NCBI RefSeq assembly: GCF_026240905.1
Contig: NZ_JAPEVI010000003.1
Coordinates: 3,720,001 to 3,784,000 of the forward strand
Origin: Roseibium salinum
Lineage (GTDB): Bacteria > Pseudomonadota > Alphaproteobacteria > Rhizobiales > Stappiaceae
DNA: 64,000 bases
Reading direction: 5' to 3'
Below are positions 44,502-53,988 of this stretch, in pieces; position 1 is the stretch's first letter; each line of letters begins with the position of its first letter. Made by a program: the position numbers and the translations under genes. The notes below the pieces were generated by a model. It saw nothing but the letters and a program-made list of their open reading frames with translations. It had not been told where the DNA came from and ran no database searches.

Positions 44502-45242
44502 ATGATATCTCGCATCGTACTGACCGCCACCACGGGAGTCTTTCTGGCCACGTCCGCAATGGCGGCGGATACACAGCACTGGACCTATGAAGGATCGGAA
44601 GGTCCCGCGCATTGGGGCGAACTCTCGCACGATTTCGCAACCTGCGAAGCCGGCGACGAGCAGTCGCCCGTCGATATCGCCAATGCCGTCAAGGCAGAAC
44701 CGGCCAAGATCGAACTGCACTGGAATCCCGAGGCGGACTGGAGCGAAGCGAATAACGGCCACAGCATCCAGAACAATTCCAAGAATGGCGGCTACATCAC
44801 GCTCGCCGGCAAGGAATACGAGCTTCTGCAGTTCCATTTCCATGCACCGTCCGAGCACGCCCTCGATGGCGAGCGCCTGCCCATGGAAGCCCATTTCGTT
44901 CACAGGGCCGAGGACGGCAACCTCGCCGTTCTGGCCGTGATGATCAAAGGCGGCGGTGAGAACGACCTGTTCCAGGCTCTCATGGACGCAGCTCCCCGCA
45001 AGGGCGGCGAAGAAGTGGAAATCGGCAAGGCCGATCCGTCCAGACTGCTGCCGGCGTCGCAGCATTTCTATCGTTACCAGGGCTCTCTCACCACGCCGCC
45101 ATGCTCGGAAACCGTGGTGTGGACGATCCTGAAGGAGCCGGTTGCCGTCTCGGACGCAGCCATCGAAGAGTTCCAGGACATCTACGCCATGAATGCCCGC
45201 CCCCTGCAGGAGCCCGGCCGCCGCTATATTCTCGAAGACTGA
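44502..45242 (+). CDS. Periplasmic alpha-type carbonic anhydrase
   Basis: 246-residue zinc enzyme interconverting CO2 and bicarbonate. The signal peptide (residues 1-21, ending SAMA) places it in the periplasm. Zinc ligands are H112 and H114 in QFHFHAPSEH and H131 in AHFVH. C48 and the cysteine in TTPPCSETVVWT form the disulfide typical of secreted alpha enzymes, so the nearby dsbB is functionally relevant. CGGAGA lies 6 nt before ATG 44502. It is followed by a convergent glycosyltransferase. Confidence 0.96.
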   Translation: MISRIVLTATTGVFLATSAMAADTQHWTYEGSEGPAHWGELSHDFATCEAGDEQSPVDIANAVKAEPAKIELHWNPEADWSEANNGHSIQNNSKNGGYITLAGKEYELLQFHFHAPSEHALDGERLPMEAHFVHRAEDGNLAVLAVMIKGGGENDLFQALMDAAPRKGGEEVEIGKADPSRLLPASQHFYRYQGSLTTPPCSETVVWTILKEPVAVSDAAIEEFQDIYAMNARPLQEPGRRYILED

Positions 45243-45332
45243 TTGCTGCCGCTAGCGGCCGAATGACGGACGATGGGCGGCATCTGCCCATCGTCACGCA
45301 ATTAGCGGACGGAAATCCCGGCCTTCTGTGTA

Positions 45333-46523
45333 TCAGGCGGCGGCGAAGGGCTCGCTCAGAAGCTTCGTGTAGACCTCCAGGGTCTTGGCGCACATGGTTT
45401 CCACGGAGAAGTTGCGGCGGACATGGGAAAGTGCCCGGTCGGTTACCTGGTTTCGGGTGGCCGGATCCAGGTCAAGCACCATGCGGATCGCATCGGCAAG
45501 CGCCTGCGGATCGCCCGGCGGAACGCGCCAGCCCGTGCGTTCGTCCTCGCGCGCCTGGGGCGGGGCAAGCACGGTTTCCTTGACCGCGCCCAGATCCGAA
45601 ACGATGACCGGGACGCCGGCCGCCTGGGCTTCCACCGCCGCGCGGCCGAAGGCCTCCGGTTCAACGGAGGCAACCACGGAAATATCCGCCAGGGCAAGCG
45701 CCGCGGGAACGTCGGCGCAATGGCCGACCAGCCGCACGCTGTCGTGCAGCCCGCGGTCCGCGATCATCTTCTTGAGCTCGCCCGTGTAGCCGTCGCGGCC
45801 CTGGGCGTCACCGGCCAGGATGGCAATCGGCCCGGTGAGGCCGGCCTCCTTCAAGAGCGCCATGGCCTCGATCACCACCTTCTGCCCCTTCCATGCAGTC
45901 AGGCGCGCCATGTTCAGGATCATCGGCCGGCCGCTGGGAACGCCCCAACCGTCCTTCAGCGCTTGCTGGCGCAAGGCGCTGACATTCTCCCGGGCCAGCG
46001 CCTTGAGGTCCGATCCGCGCTCGATCACGGTAATGCGGTCGGCGGCGAAGGCGTGGCGCTCGCCGATGAGATCTGCAATGAAGTTTGAATTGGCAATCAC
46101 GGCGTCGCCGCGCGCCATCACCGAATTGTAGAAGGCCTTCAGGGCGCCCGACTGGTTATAGGTGCCGTGATAGGTTGTCACGAAGGGGACTTTCGCGCGC
46201 CGCGCCGCCCACAGCGACGACCAGGCCGGGGCGCGGCTTCTGGCATGGATGATGCTGACATTGCGTTCCTGAATGATGCCGGTCAGGCGGGCGGCGTTTT
46301 GCCAAAGGGTCAGCGGGTTCTTCGATTTCACCGGCAGGACGATGTGTTCGGCGCCGGCCTCTTTCAGCCCGCCCACCAGCTGGCCGCCCTGGCTGACCAC
46401 CAGTGCCGTCCCGCCGGCGTCCACGATCGACCGGGCCACATCCAGGGTCGTGCGCTCCGCGCCCCCGGAATTGAGGTCCGGGATCACTTGCAGAACGGTG
46501 GTTGCGGGGGGCAATTGAACCAA
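45333..46523 (-). CDS. Glycosyltransferase family 4 protein
   Basis: 396-residue GT-B fold glycosyltransferase. The N-terminal domain starts VLQVIPDLNSGGAERTTLDVA, the donor-binding C-terminal domain contains NMARLTAWKGQKVVIEAMALL (about residue 205) and the E-x7-E motif EPEAFGRAAVEAQAAG (about 282). Such enzymes add sugars to lipopolysaccharide or capsule precursors. No polysaccharide cluster is nearby, so its product is open. Confidence 0.93.
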   Translation of the reverse strand: MVQLPPATTVLQVIPDLNSGGAERTTLDVARSIVDAGGTALVVSQGGQLVGGLKEAGAEHIVLPVKSKNPLTLWQNAARLTGIIQERNVSIIHARSRAPAWSSLWAARRAKVPFVTTYHGTYNQSGALKAFYNSVMARGDAVIANSNFIADLIGERHAFAADRITVIERGSDLKALARENVSALRQQALKDGWGVPSGRPMILNMARLTAWKGQKVVIEAMALLKEAGLTGPIAILAGDAQGRDGYTGELKKMIADRGLHDSVRLVGHCADVPAALALADISVVASVEPEAFGRAAVEAQAAGVPVIVSDLGAVKETVLAPPQAREDERTGWRVPPGDPQALADAIRMVLDLDPATRNQVTDRALSHVRRNFSVETMCAKTLEVYTKLLSEPFAAA

Positions 46524-46607
46524 GTCGGTCCTCCGGTAATCTTTTCAAGGCGGGTCGGCTGTGCCAAAGGCAGTATATAAATCAAACAATGGAATGAGAG
46601 CCATAAT

Positions 46608-47381
46608 ATGGGTGCAAGCGAACCGCAATTCATCACGGCGGGAAAAAACGGTGCCGAGCGCCGGATCGCCGTGCAGCACACCCCGGGCAATGGGCCTGGC
46701 CTTATGTGGTTCTCCGGATTCAAATCGGACATGAGCGGCACCAAGGCGGCGGCCCTTGCCGAGTTCGGCACGGCGCGCGGCCAGGAGGTGGTCCGGTTCG
46801 ATTATTCCGGCCACGGACGCTCCGGCGGCGACTTCGAGGAGGCCTGCGTCTCCGACTGGCTGGAAGAGGCCGAAACCGTCTTCGACCGGTTCTGTACGGG
46901 CGAGACGGTCCTGGTCGGGTCGTCCATGGGCGGATGGATCTCCCTGCTGCTGGCCCTGAGGCGCAAGGCCTCCGGCAGGATCAAGGGCCTCGTCCTGATC
47001 GCCCCGGCGGTCGATTTCACCGAGGAGCTGATGTGGAACGGGCGGTTCAGCGACGAGGTCCGCAGCACTCTCCTGTCAGAGGGCCGGTGGGCGCAGCCCT
47101 CCGCCTACGGCGATGAGCCTTACGTGATCACGCGCAAGCTGATCGAGGACGGGCGCAAGCATCTCCTGTTCGGCAAGCCGCTCCATATCGGCGCTCCGGT
47201 CACGATCCTACAGGGCGGTGAGGACCCGGACGTTCCGGCAAGCCACGCCCGGCGGCTGGTCGAAGCCCTGCCCCAGGACGATGTCACCTTTTCCCTGGTG
47301 CCGGATGGGGATCACAGGCTGTCCCGGCCAGAGGATATCGAACTGCTGCTGCGGGCGGTTGCGGAAATGTCGGCACCCTAA
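46608..47381 (+). CDS. Alpha/beta hydrolase
   Basis: 257 residues, cytosolic serine hydrolase. The nucleophile elbow is GSSMGGW with S106; the acid is in GGEDPDVPASHA and the histidine in DGDHRLS near the C-terminus. SGFKSDMSGTKAAALAEFGTARG and VVRFDYSGHGRSGGDFE are typical of the family related to abhydrolase 10 type acyl hydrolases. It overlaps the convergent glycosylase gene by 4 bp at the 3' end. Confidence 0.9.
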   Translation: MGASEPQFITAGKNGAERRIAVQHTPGNGPGLMWFSGFKSDMSGTKAAALAEFGTARGQEVVRFDYSGHGRSGGDFEEACVSDWLEEAETVFDRFCTGETVLVGSSMGGWISLLLALRRKASGRIKGLVLIAPAVDFTEELMWNGRFSDEVRSTLLSEGRWAQPSAYGDEPYVITRKLIEDGRKHLLFGKPLHIGAPVTILQGGEDPDVPASHARRLVEALPQDDVTFSLVPDGDHRLSRPEDIELLLRAVAEMSAP

Positions 47382-48019
47382 ACCGGCAGCGTTTCGCGTC
47401 CCTGTTTCTGCACCCGGTACCAGGCCCAGAAGAGGCGCGCGGCGATGGCGCGATGCGGCGACCAGTTCTCGGCGAGTTCGTCCAGAACCCTGGGCGCCGG
47501 CCTGTCGGCGAGCCCCAGCGCATCGCGGACGGCGATCTGGAGGGCAAGGTCGCCGCTTGGGAAAACGTCGGAATGTCCGGCGCAGAAGAGCAGAAAGATG
47601 TCCGCCGTCCAGCGGCCGATCCCCTTGATGGCGCACAGCCGGGCATGGGCCTCGTCGGCCGGCGCGTCCGCCAGGCGGGCAAGATCCAGGCCGTCCCCGC
47701 AGGCCAGCGCGACCGCCCGCAGGGTTCTGATCTTGGGGCGGGAAAGACCGCAGCCCGCAAGCGCTTCATCCGGGAATGTGTTCAGATGCTCGGCGGTGAG
47801 GGGCGAAACCAGCGCCCGGAAACGGGCGAAGATCGCCGAGGCGCTGGCAACGGATACCTGTTGGCCGGTGACGATCTGCGCAAGCCCCTCGAAATCTGCG
47901 CTCCGGCGGCGCAAGGGAAGGGCGCCGGCGGTTTGCGAAATCTCCTCCAGGCGCGGGTCGAGACGCAGGAGCCCGGCCAGGCCGGAACGGATGTCTTCTT
48001 CTGTGGCAATCGGTATCAT
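47378..48019 (-). CDS. DNA-3-methyladenine glycosylase II (AlkA type)
   Basis: 213-residue base-excision repair enzyme removing alkylated purines. The helix-hairpin-helix GPD motif is AIKGIGRWTADIFLLFCAG, followed by the catalytic aspartate in DVFPSGDLALQ. It lacks the N-terminal TBP-like domain of long E. coli AlkA, as do most short AlkA proteins. Convergent with and overlapping the alpha/beta hydrolase by 4 bp; divergent from gluQRS. Confidence 0.92.
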   Translation of the reverse strand: MIPIATEEDIRSGLAGLLRLDPRLEEISQTAGALPLRRRSADFEGLAQIVTGQQVSVASASAIFARFRALVSPLTAEHLNTFPDEALAGCGLSRPKIRTLRAVALACGDGLDLARLADAPADEAHARLCAIKGIGRWTADIFLLFCAGHSDVFPSGDLALQIAVRDALGLADRPAPRVLDELAENWSPHRAIAARLFWAWYRVQKQGRETLPV

Positions 48020-48122
48020 CGGGAAGGATCGGGGCTGTGGACGTTTGCGAAGACCGCCGGGGGTGATAGGTAGTGACTTGAATTGAAGTTCTCCAGTCCG
48101 TCAACCCGGTTCCGCCTGCCCT

Positions 48123-49007
48123 ATGCCAGAACCCGTCTTCCGTTTTGCTCCCTCCCCGAACGGGCATCTGCATCTCGGCCATGCCCTGTCGGCGCTGTTG
48201 AATGCCCGGGCGGCAGTGGCGCTCAGCGGACGGCTCCTGGTGCGGCTGGAAGACATCGACCGGACTCGCTGCACGCCCGAGCTGGAACGCGAGATGCTCG
48301 AGGATCTCGCCTGGCTCGGCCTTCAATGGGAAGAACCGGTGCTGCGCCAGTCGGACTGCTTTCCCCAATACCGCGAAGCCCTGGAGCGGCTGCAGGATAT
48401 GGGGCTGGTCTATCCGGCCTATCTGACCCGTGCCGAAGTCAGGAGCTACGTGAGCGCTCATGAGGCGGAGGGCAAGCCCTGGCCGCGCGATCCGGACGGG
48501 GCGCCGGTCTATCCGCGTGACGAGGTGGTGATTTCGCAAGCAGAACTCAGCGCGCGGGCGGACAGTGACGCCCCCTTCGCCTTGCGCCTCGACATGACCC
48601 GGGCGCTTGCGCGCCTCGGCGGGCCGCTGTTCTGGGAGGAGACCGGCGCCGAAGGACCGGCGCTGTTCGCGCCGGGCAAAAAGGCGCCCGTCGACGCGGC
48701 CGCCTGGGGCGACGTGGTTCTTGCCCGCAAGGATACGCCGACAAGCTATCACCTTGCCGTTGTGGTCGACGATGCCCGCCAGGGAATCACCGACGTCCTG
48801 CGCGGCCTGGACCTCTACCACGCCACAAGCGTGCACCGCGTCCTGCAGGAACTGCTCGGCCTGCCCGCTCCGCGTTACCGGCATCACCGGCTCATTCTGG
48901 GCGAGGACGGCCGCAAACTGTCGAAGTCCAGCCAGGACACCAGTCTCAGGTCCCTGCGCGCAGCGGGCATGACCCATACCGAACTGCGCCGGAAGATCGG
49001 GTTTTAA
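48123..49007 (+). CDS. gluQ: Glutamyl-Q tRNA(Asp) synthetase
   Basis: Truncated glutamyl-tRNA synthetase paralogue of 294 residues that glutamylates queuosine at position 34 of tRNA-Asp. The HIGH-like motif is PNGHLHLGHAL near residue 14 and the KMSKS-like motif is KLSKSSQ near residue 265. There is no anticodon-binding domain. The gene is convergent with the AEC transporter. Confidence 0.95.
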   Translation: MPEPVFRFAPSPNGHLHLGHALSALLNARAAVALSGRLLVRLEDIDRTRCTPELEREMLEDLAWLGLQWEEPVLRQSDCFPQYREALERLQDMGLVYPAYLTRAEVRSYVSAHEAEGKPWPRDPDGAPVYPRDEVVISQAELSARADSDAPFALRLDMTRALARLGGPLFWEETGAEGPALFAPGKKAPVDAAAWGDVVLARKDTPTSYHLAVVVDDARQGITDVLRGLDLYHATSVHRVLQELLGLPAPRYRHHRLILGEDGRKLSKSSQDTSLRSLRAAGMTHTELRRKIGF

Positions 49008-49008
49008 C

Positions 49009-49983
49009 TTAACGCAAACTCAGCCCGAACCAGCTGTCCAGGAACCAGACCCACAGGCTGGTGGTCACGATGGCGATCAGCGTGGTGGTGGTGATCGCGT
49101 TGGCCGACATGGCGTGGCCGGTTCCGTAGCGGTTGGCGAAAATATAGGCGTTGACGCCGGTCGGGCAGGCGGCGGTCAGGGTCGCCACCGCGGTCCACAG
49201 CGGCGGCAGGTTGAACAGGAACGAGCTTGCAGCGAAAACGGCGGCGGGCATGAGCATCACCTTGATCAAGCTGAGCAGCAGGCCCGGCACCACATTGCCG
49301 CGTATGCCGTATTGCACGAGACTCATTCCAAGCGACATCAGCGCCAGCGGCAGGGCCGTCGCGCCGATGCGGTTCAGGACGTCCTGCGCGACCTGGTGCG
49401 GCTCAAGGCCGGTCAATCGCCACAGAAAGGCGGCAATGATCGTCAGGATCAGTGGATTGGTCAGAAGGCTGCGGCCGGCGTTGACCGTCAACCGGCCAAG
49501 CGGCGGGGTGGTCGTGCCGCCGTCGACGGCGGCCGCCCGTTCCATGACGACGGACATGACGACCGTCATGGTCGCCAGGTGGATGGAAATGATCAGCAGC
49601 AGCGGAACCAGCCCGTCATCGCCGTAGACGGCCGCGACGAGCGGCAAGCCCACCAGAATGGTATTTGCGAAGGCGGACGAGATGCCGCCGATTGCGCCGG
49701 CGCGCGCATCGCGGCCAAAGCCCATGCGGATGACCAGCGTGCCGAGCGTCCAGGCAACGCCGACGCCCAGGAAGTAGCTCGCCCAGAGCGCCAGTGGCAC
49801 GCCGGCAGACAGGTCCGCGTTGATCAGCGTCCGGAACATCAGCACGGGGATCGCCACCACGTAGACGAACTGGCCGAGCGCGTCGCTGACCGCCTGTTTG
49901 AGGATCCGGAACCGCGCCAGGGCGTAGCCGATCCCGATCAGAACGAAAACGGGGGCGACGATCAGGAATGTTTGTGCAAGCAT
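49009..49983 (-). CDS. AEC family (auxin efflux carrier-like) transporter
   Basis: 324-residue inner membrane protein with about ten membrane segments in two inverted halves. MLAQTFLIVAPVFVLIGIGYALARF is the family start, and the unwound segments LVGLPLVAAVYG and ACPTGVNAYIFANRYG carry the conserved AEC glycines and asparagine. Substrates in this family include malate and other carboxylates. ATG 49983 begins the first membrane segment; the open frame upstream is antisense to the histidine kinase gene. Confidence 0.93.
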   Translation of the reverse strand: MLAQTFLIVAPVFVLIGIGYALARFRILKQAVSDALGQFVYVVAIPVLMFRTLINADLSAGVPLALWASYFLGVGVAWTLGTLVIRMGFGRDARAGAIGGISSAFANTILVGLPLVAAVYGDDGLVPLLLIISIHLATMTVVMSVVMERAAAVDGGTTTPPLGRLTVNAGRSLLTNPLILTIIAAFLWRLTGLEPHQVAQDVLNRIGATALPLALMSLGMSLVQYGIRGNVVPGLLLSLIKVMLMPAAVFAASSFLFNLPPLWTAVATLTAACPTGVNAYIFANRYGTGHAMSANAITTTTLIAIVTTSLWVWFLDSWFGLSLR

Positions 49984-50199
49984 CTCGTTTCGACCGGAGC
50001 GGCTTTTCAAATAACGGACAGGGCGGGACGCAACCGGCGGATGAGCGCGACGTTGCGGGACTGGATGGACAGAGGCAGGGTGCCAAGGTAATACCAACCG
50101 TGCGGCTGCAAGAAGCGCACAGCATTGGTCAAAGTGGCTTTTTGCCGGCCGTCTGGCAAGCCCTGTTGACAGCCATCGTGGAAGAAAGGGCCGGGCCTC

Positions 50200-51348
50200 A
50201 TGGCAGATCATGACGACGACAGCGTCGAACTCGCGCTCCTGGCCCATGATCTGAGAACACCGCTTGCGGCCATGCGCCTGACCGCCGAACTGATCGGCAA
50301 CGCCCCCCTCAACAAGGCCCAGACGGAGCAGCTTGCGATTCTCGTCCGCTCCATCGACGCGCTCACCCAGATGACCGGCGAACTCATCAAGGCGGCGGAG
50401 CCGGGAACCAGCCCGGAATCCGCGCCAGTGCGCATTGCCGACATCGTGTCGGATGTTGCCGGCCTCTTCCAGGCCGCGGCCGGCGCAAAGAACCTCTTGC
50501 TGGAGACCTCCGTCGAGGACGCGGCCCGCGATTGCCTGACCCGCCATGGCGGCGCCTTGCGCCGCGTGTTGGCGACGCTGGTGGACAATGCGGTGAAATA
50601 CACGCCCGAAGGCGGCGTAAGGGTCGAGATCAGGGCTCTGGCGCCTGACGATGCCGGGAGAGCCTGGGTCAGTGTTGCGGTCGCCGACAGCGGGCCGGGC
50701 ATCGACGCGGCAGAACGGGCGCGGCTCTTCCGGCCTTTCGTTCGCGGCCGCCACGGCCGGGAAACCGGGCCGGGGACGGGGCTGGGGCTCTGGGGAACCG
50801 AGCACCTGGTGCGCGAGATCGGCGGCGCGCTGCAGCTTACCCGGAGCGAGACCGGCGGCAGCCGTTTCGAGGTGGAGGTCCCGTGCGAAGGACAAGGGAC
50901 CGGGGACGCCGCTCCCGCCACCGCGACACGAAGACCGGCCGCCTTGCCGCATCCGGCCCATGTCCTCATCGTGGACGACAACGACACCAACTGCCGCTTG
51001 CTGGAAGCGCTGCTGGAATCCTTCGGCATCACCTCGCAAATCGCCAATTCGGGCGAGCAGGCGATCGAGATGGTCGGCAAGGGCTCATTCGACGCGGCGC
51101 TCCTGGACCTGCATATGCCCGGCATGAGCGGGGTCGAGACCGCGGAAGAATTGAGGCATCTGCGTTCAGAAGCCGATCTTCCGCTTATCGCCGTGACGGC
51201 GGCTGCGGAATCGGTCTCCGACGAGCGCCTGCGGCAGGTGGGTTTTCAGGATGTTCTGACGAAGCCGCTTTCGCCCGCCGCGCTTTTCGAGGCGCTCGAA
51301 GTCGCCCGCCAGGCAAGACGCCGGCGCGAAGATCAGGACGAGCGTTAG
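50200..51348 (+). CDS. Hybrid sensor histidine kinase/response regulator without sensor domain
   Basis: 382 residues. The phosphorylated H16 lies in LLAHDLRTPLAAMR at the very N-terminus, followed by the dimerisation helices, an ATPase with N box (LVDNAVKYTPEG), D box (VADSGPGID) and G box (GPGTGLGLWG), then a receiver domain (about 252-370) with acceptor D303 in LLDLHMPG and the lysine in LTKPLS. No membrane span or PAS/GAF domain precedes H16, so the signal must come from a partner protein. No DNA-binding partner is adjacent. Confidence 0.93.
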   Translation: MADHDDDSVELALLAHDLRTPLAAMRLTAELIGNAPLNKAQTEQLAILVRSIDALTQMTGELIKAAEPGTSPESAPVRIADIVSDVAGLFQAAAGAKNLLLETSVEDAARDCLTRHGGALRRVLATLVDNAVKYTPEGGVRVEIRALAPDDAGRAWVSVAVADSGPGIDAAERARLFRPFVRGRHGRETGPGTGLGLWGTEHLVREIGGALQLTRSETGGSRFEVEVPCEGQGTGDAAPATATRRPAALPHPAHVLIVDDNDTNCRLLEALLESFGITSQIANSGEQAIEMVGKGSFDAALLDLHMPGMSGVETAEELRHLRSEADLPLIAVTAAAESVSDERLRQVGFQDVLTKPLSPAALFEALEVARQARRRREDQDER

Positions 51349-51406
51349 GCCTCCAGCAGGTAATGTCCGGCACGTCTGGCTTTAACCAACCCGCATTTTT
51401 CGGGCG

Positions 51407-52072
51407 TCACACCGTTTCCGACACGGCTTCCAGGGCAATTTCCAGCCGGTCGTCGCCCCAGAACAGCTCGCCGTTCGGCGCAACAAAACTCGGCGCTCCG
51501 AATATGCCGCGTTCTTCGGCTTCCGCCACTGCGGCCCGCAGGTCGTCCTTGGCGGCCGGGGCATGCGCCTCGGCGAGGACCTGCTTTGCGGGAGCGCCGA
51601 CTTCCAGAAGAATTGCGGCCAGCAGGCCCTCATCGGAAATATCGAGGCCCTGTCCGAATTCCGCCATGAAGACGGCGCGGGTGAAGGCGCCGACCCAGGC
51701 CTCGTTCCGGCCCCTGCAGGCAATGCGGGCAGCGAGAAGGCTCTGCTGGGGAAAGGGCTCGGGCAAGGTGAAGGGCAGACCGTAGCGTTCGCACTGGCGC
51801 TCCATGTCGCGCACCATGTAGCGGCCCTTTGCCGGATAGAAATTGAAGGGCGAGGTCGACCAGCCCTGCTTCTTGAAAATAGGACCCAGGAGAAAGGGCC
51901 GCCAGACGATCGAAACGCCGAGATCGCGGGAGACGGCCTCGATCCGCATGGCGGAGAGATAGCTGTAGGTGGAGGCGAACTCGTACCAGAACTCGAGGGC
52001 AGGTGCGGTTTCCGGCCCCAATGAAGCATTGGTCCCATCCGATGACTGCGCTGGCGGATTGTTTTCTGCCAC
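51407..52072 (-). CDS. 2-hydroxychromene-2-carboxylate isomerase family (DsbA/GST-kappa fold)
   Basis: 221 residues of the DsbA-like thioredoxin-fold family. ALEFWYEFASTYSYLSAMRIEAVSRDLG at residues about 25-52 has the serine that replaces cysteine in the active site (STYS), and WRPFLLGPIFKKQGWSTSPFN follows. The glutathione-dependent isomerisation in naphthalene breakdown is the prototype, but most homologues are unassigned and no aromatic pathway is adjacent. The stop at 51407 is convergent with the kinase gene. Confidence 0.9.
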   Translation of the reverse strand: MAENNPPAQSSDGTNASLGPETAPALEFWYEFASTYSYLSAMRIEAVSRDLGVSIVWRPFLLGPIFKKQGWSTSPFNFYPAKGRYMVRDMERQCERYGLPFTLPEPFPQQSLLAARIACRGRNEAWVGAFTRAVFMAEFGQGLDISDEGLLAAILLEVGAPAKQVLAEAHAPAAKDDLRAAVAEAEERGIFGAPSFVAPNGELFWGDDRLEIALEAVSETV

Positions 52073-52154
52073 GTGACGACCTCGCGAACGCCTGTGCCGG
52101 GCAGGCCGGCAAGAAGGGATTGGACAGGCTTTCCGGATGCGTTAAAGAGCAGCC

Positions 52155-53012
52155 ATGAGCGAAGCCCGATCCAGCCAGAATAGTGTGAAGTCCGCGCCGC
52201 GCAAGGTCGCCGTTTGGTGCATTGATCATCCGATCACAGCGGTAAGCCTTTATATCTGTGTGGTGTCGCTGTTCTTCCTGGCGTTTCCCCGGGTCGATTT
52301 CTGGGCCAGCGGGCTGTTCCACTCGGCCGCCAGCGGTTTTGCCGCCGAGAACGTGCCGTTCCTGCGCGACGTCAGGCATCTGGGGCCGTTTCTCGTGCGG
52401 GTGATCGCGATCACCTGCCTTGCGGTGCTCTTAGCGAAGCTGCTGGTTCCGGAGAGGGGGCCGCTGATGCCGCTGCGCATGCCGGTGTTCCTGCTGACAA
52501 CCCTCATTCTGGGGCCGGGCATCCTGGTGAACTCGATCCTCAAGGACAACTGGGGCCGTCCGCGTCCGCGTTCGGTCGAGGAATTCGGCGGCGACCTGCC
52601 GTTTCAGCCGGTCTGGAAGATCACCGATCATTGCGACAGCAACTGTTCCTTCGTGTCCGGCGAAGCCTCGGCCAGCATGTGGCTGGTGTCCGTGGCGTTT
52701 CTGGTCCCGCCAACCTGGCGCAAGGCCGTTCTGGCATTCGTCCTGCCGCTCTGTCTCATCCTGTCGGTCAACCGGATTGCGTTCGGCGGGCACTTCCTGT
52801 CCGACACGCTGCTGTCCTGGGGACTGACCCTTTTGCTCGTCCTGGTGGTTTACCGGCTTCTCTACGTGAAGGACCCGCCGCTTGTGAGCGACAGGCAGCT
52901 CGATGCGTGGTTCACCGTCAGCGGCCGCAGGCTGCAGGATGCTTTTCAGCGCGTCTCGGTGTGGATCCGGCAGGGCTGGCGCGGGGTGGTCCGGATCTTC
53001 TCCGAGCATTGA
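52155..53012 (+). CDS. PAP2 family membrane phosphatase
   Basis: 285-residue inner membrane protein with six membrane segments. Phosphatase motifs: KDNWGRPRP (C1), SGEASASMW (C2, with SGE in place of SGH) and NRIAFGGHFLSDTLLSW (C3, catalytic His and Asp). The C2 histidine is replaced by glutamate, a pattern also seen in lipid A phosphatases of the LpxE/LpxF type, so a lipid A or undecaprenyl pyrophosphate substrate is plausible. C-terminal 50 residues are basic and cytoplasmic. Confidence 0.88.
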   Translation: MSEARSSQNSVKSAPRKVAVWCIDHPITAVSLYICVVSLFFLAFPRVDFWASGLFHSAASGFAAENVPFLRDVRHLGPFLVRVIAITCLAVLLAKLLVPERGPLMPLRMPVFLLTTLILGPGILVNSILKDNWGRPRPRSVEEFGGDLPFQPVWKITDHCDSNCSFVSGEASASMWLVSVAFLVPPTWRKAVLAFVLPLCLILSVNRIAFGGHFLSDTLLSWGLTLLLVLVVYRLLYVKDPPLVSDRQLDAWFTVSGRRLQDAFQRVSVWIRQGWRGVVRIFSEH

Positions 53013-53017
53013 GCGCT

Positions 53018-53278
53018 CTATTTCTTGCGCGGCCGCGTGCGTTTCAGGATCCGGGCGAAGCGGAGCGGGGATCTGTCTTCCACCCAGGTGATCGCGTCGT
53101 TGAGACGGGGCAGGTGTCTGCGGCGCATGCGCAGCATCCGCGTCGCGCCGCGGCTCGTACCGACAATGATGATCATGCCGAGTGCCAGCAGCGGGACCCC
53201 TGTGGGCACGGGCAGCCAGAGCGTCGCCAGACCGAGCAGGATGAAAACAGCAGCCAGGGACCACCACAGAAGTTTCAT
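53018..53278 (-). CDS. Small inner membrane protein
   Basis: 86 residues from ATG 53278. Two membrane segments (LLWWSLAAVFILLGLATLW and LLALGMIIIVG) joined by a PVPTG turn, then a basic C-terminal half ending KRTRPRKK. This resembles small PGPGW/YbaN-like membrane proteins. A start at 53314 would add 12 residues with two cysteines. Convergent with the PAP2 gene, 5 bp apart. Function unknown. Confidence 0.7.
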   Translation of the reverse strand: MKLLWWSLAAVFILLGLATLWLPVPTGVPLLALGMIIIVGTSRGATRMLRMRRRHLPRLNDAITWVEDRSPLRFARILKRTRPRKK

Positions 53279-53371
53279 TTCGAAGCCGGAATCACACGCG
53301 GGACAGGCATTCATACAGCAGAGCGTGAAACGGGATTATGAACGTCCTGCATCGCCGAAAGTCCGGCCGGT

Positions 53372-53833
53372 TCAGATCACCGTGCCGAGAAAATCCTCGC
53401 AGCCGTCCCGCACGAGCCGGTAGACCTGCTCAAATCCATCCGGCCCGCCGTAATAGGGATCGGGAACGTCCCTTGCCGGATTGTCCAGCAGCAGGCGGAT
53501 CCTCGCGGTGCCGGCCCCGGTCCTGGACTTGAGCGTGCTCAGGTTGCTTCCGTCCATCGCCACGATCGTATCGAATGCACTGAAATCGTCCGCCCGGACC
53601 TGCCTGGCACGCTGTGCGGACAGGTCGATGCCATACGTGGCGGCAATCGCGATGGAACGCGGATCCGGCGGATTGCCGGCATGCCAGGCGCCCGTACCGG
53701 CGGAATCGATCAGCAACCGGTCCGCAACACCGGCCTCCTCCGCCAGCGCGCGGAAGACGCCCTCGGCAAGCGGCGAGCGGCAGATGTTGCCAAGGCAGAC
53801 GAAGAGGACGGAATGGCGCAAGCGGATCTCCAT
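53372..53833 (-). CDS. Low-molecular-weight protein-tyrosine phosphatase
   Basis: 153 residues. The P-loop C-x5-R is CLGNICRS with nucleophile C13 and R19, and the general acid D125 lies in DVPDPYYGG. Start at ATG 53833, since MEIRLRHSVLFVCLGN places the P-loop at the usual distance. Such enzymes dephosphorylate tyrosine kinases of polysaccharide export or act in stress control; no partner is nearby. Confidence 0.93.
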   Translation of the reverse strand: MEIRLRHSVLFVCLGNICRSPLAEGVFRALAEEAGVADRLLIDSAGTGAWHAGNPPDPRSIAIAATYGIDLSAQRARQVRADDFSAFDTIVAMDGSNLSTLKSRTGAGTARIRLLLDNPARDVPDPYYGGPDGFEQVYRLVRDGCEDFLGTVI

Positions 53834-53988
53834 GGCGTCTTTTGCGGGTGGGACCCATCTAACCTGCCGCCGCGGGCCCGGCAATGCAAACCAGTGGCCG
53901 GGCGCCCATCGCTTTCACGCAGACATGCCGTTAGGGTGGGCCCGGGGCACAACAGTTCTGGGGCACAACAGATACGGAGGAGGATCAG

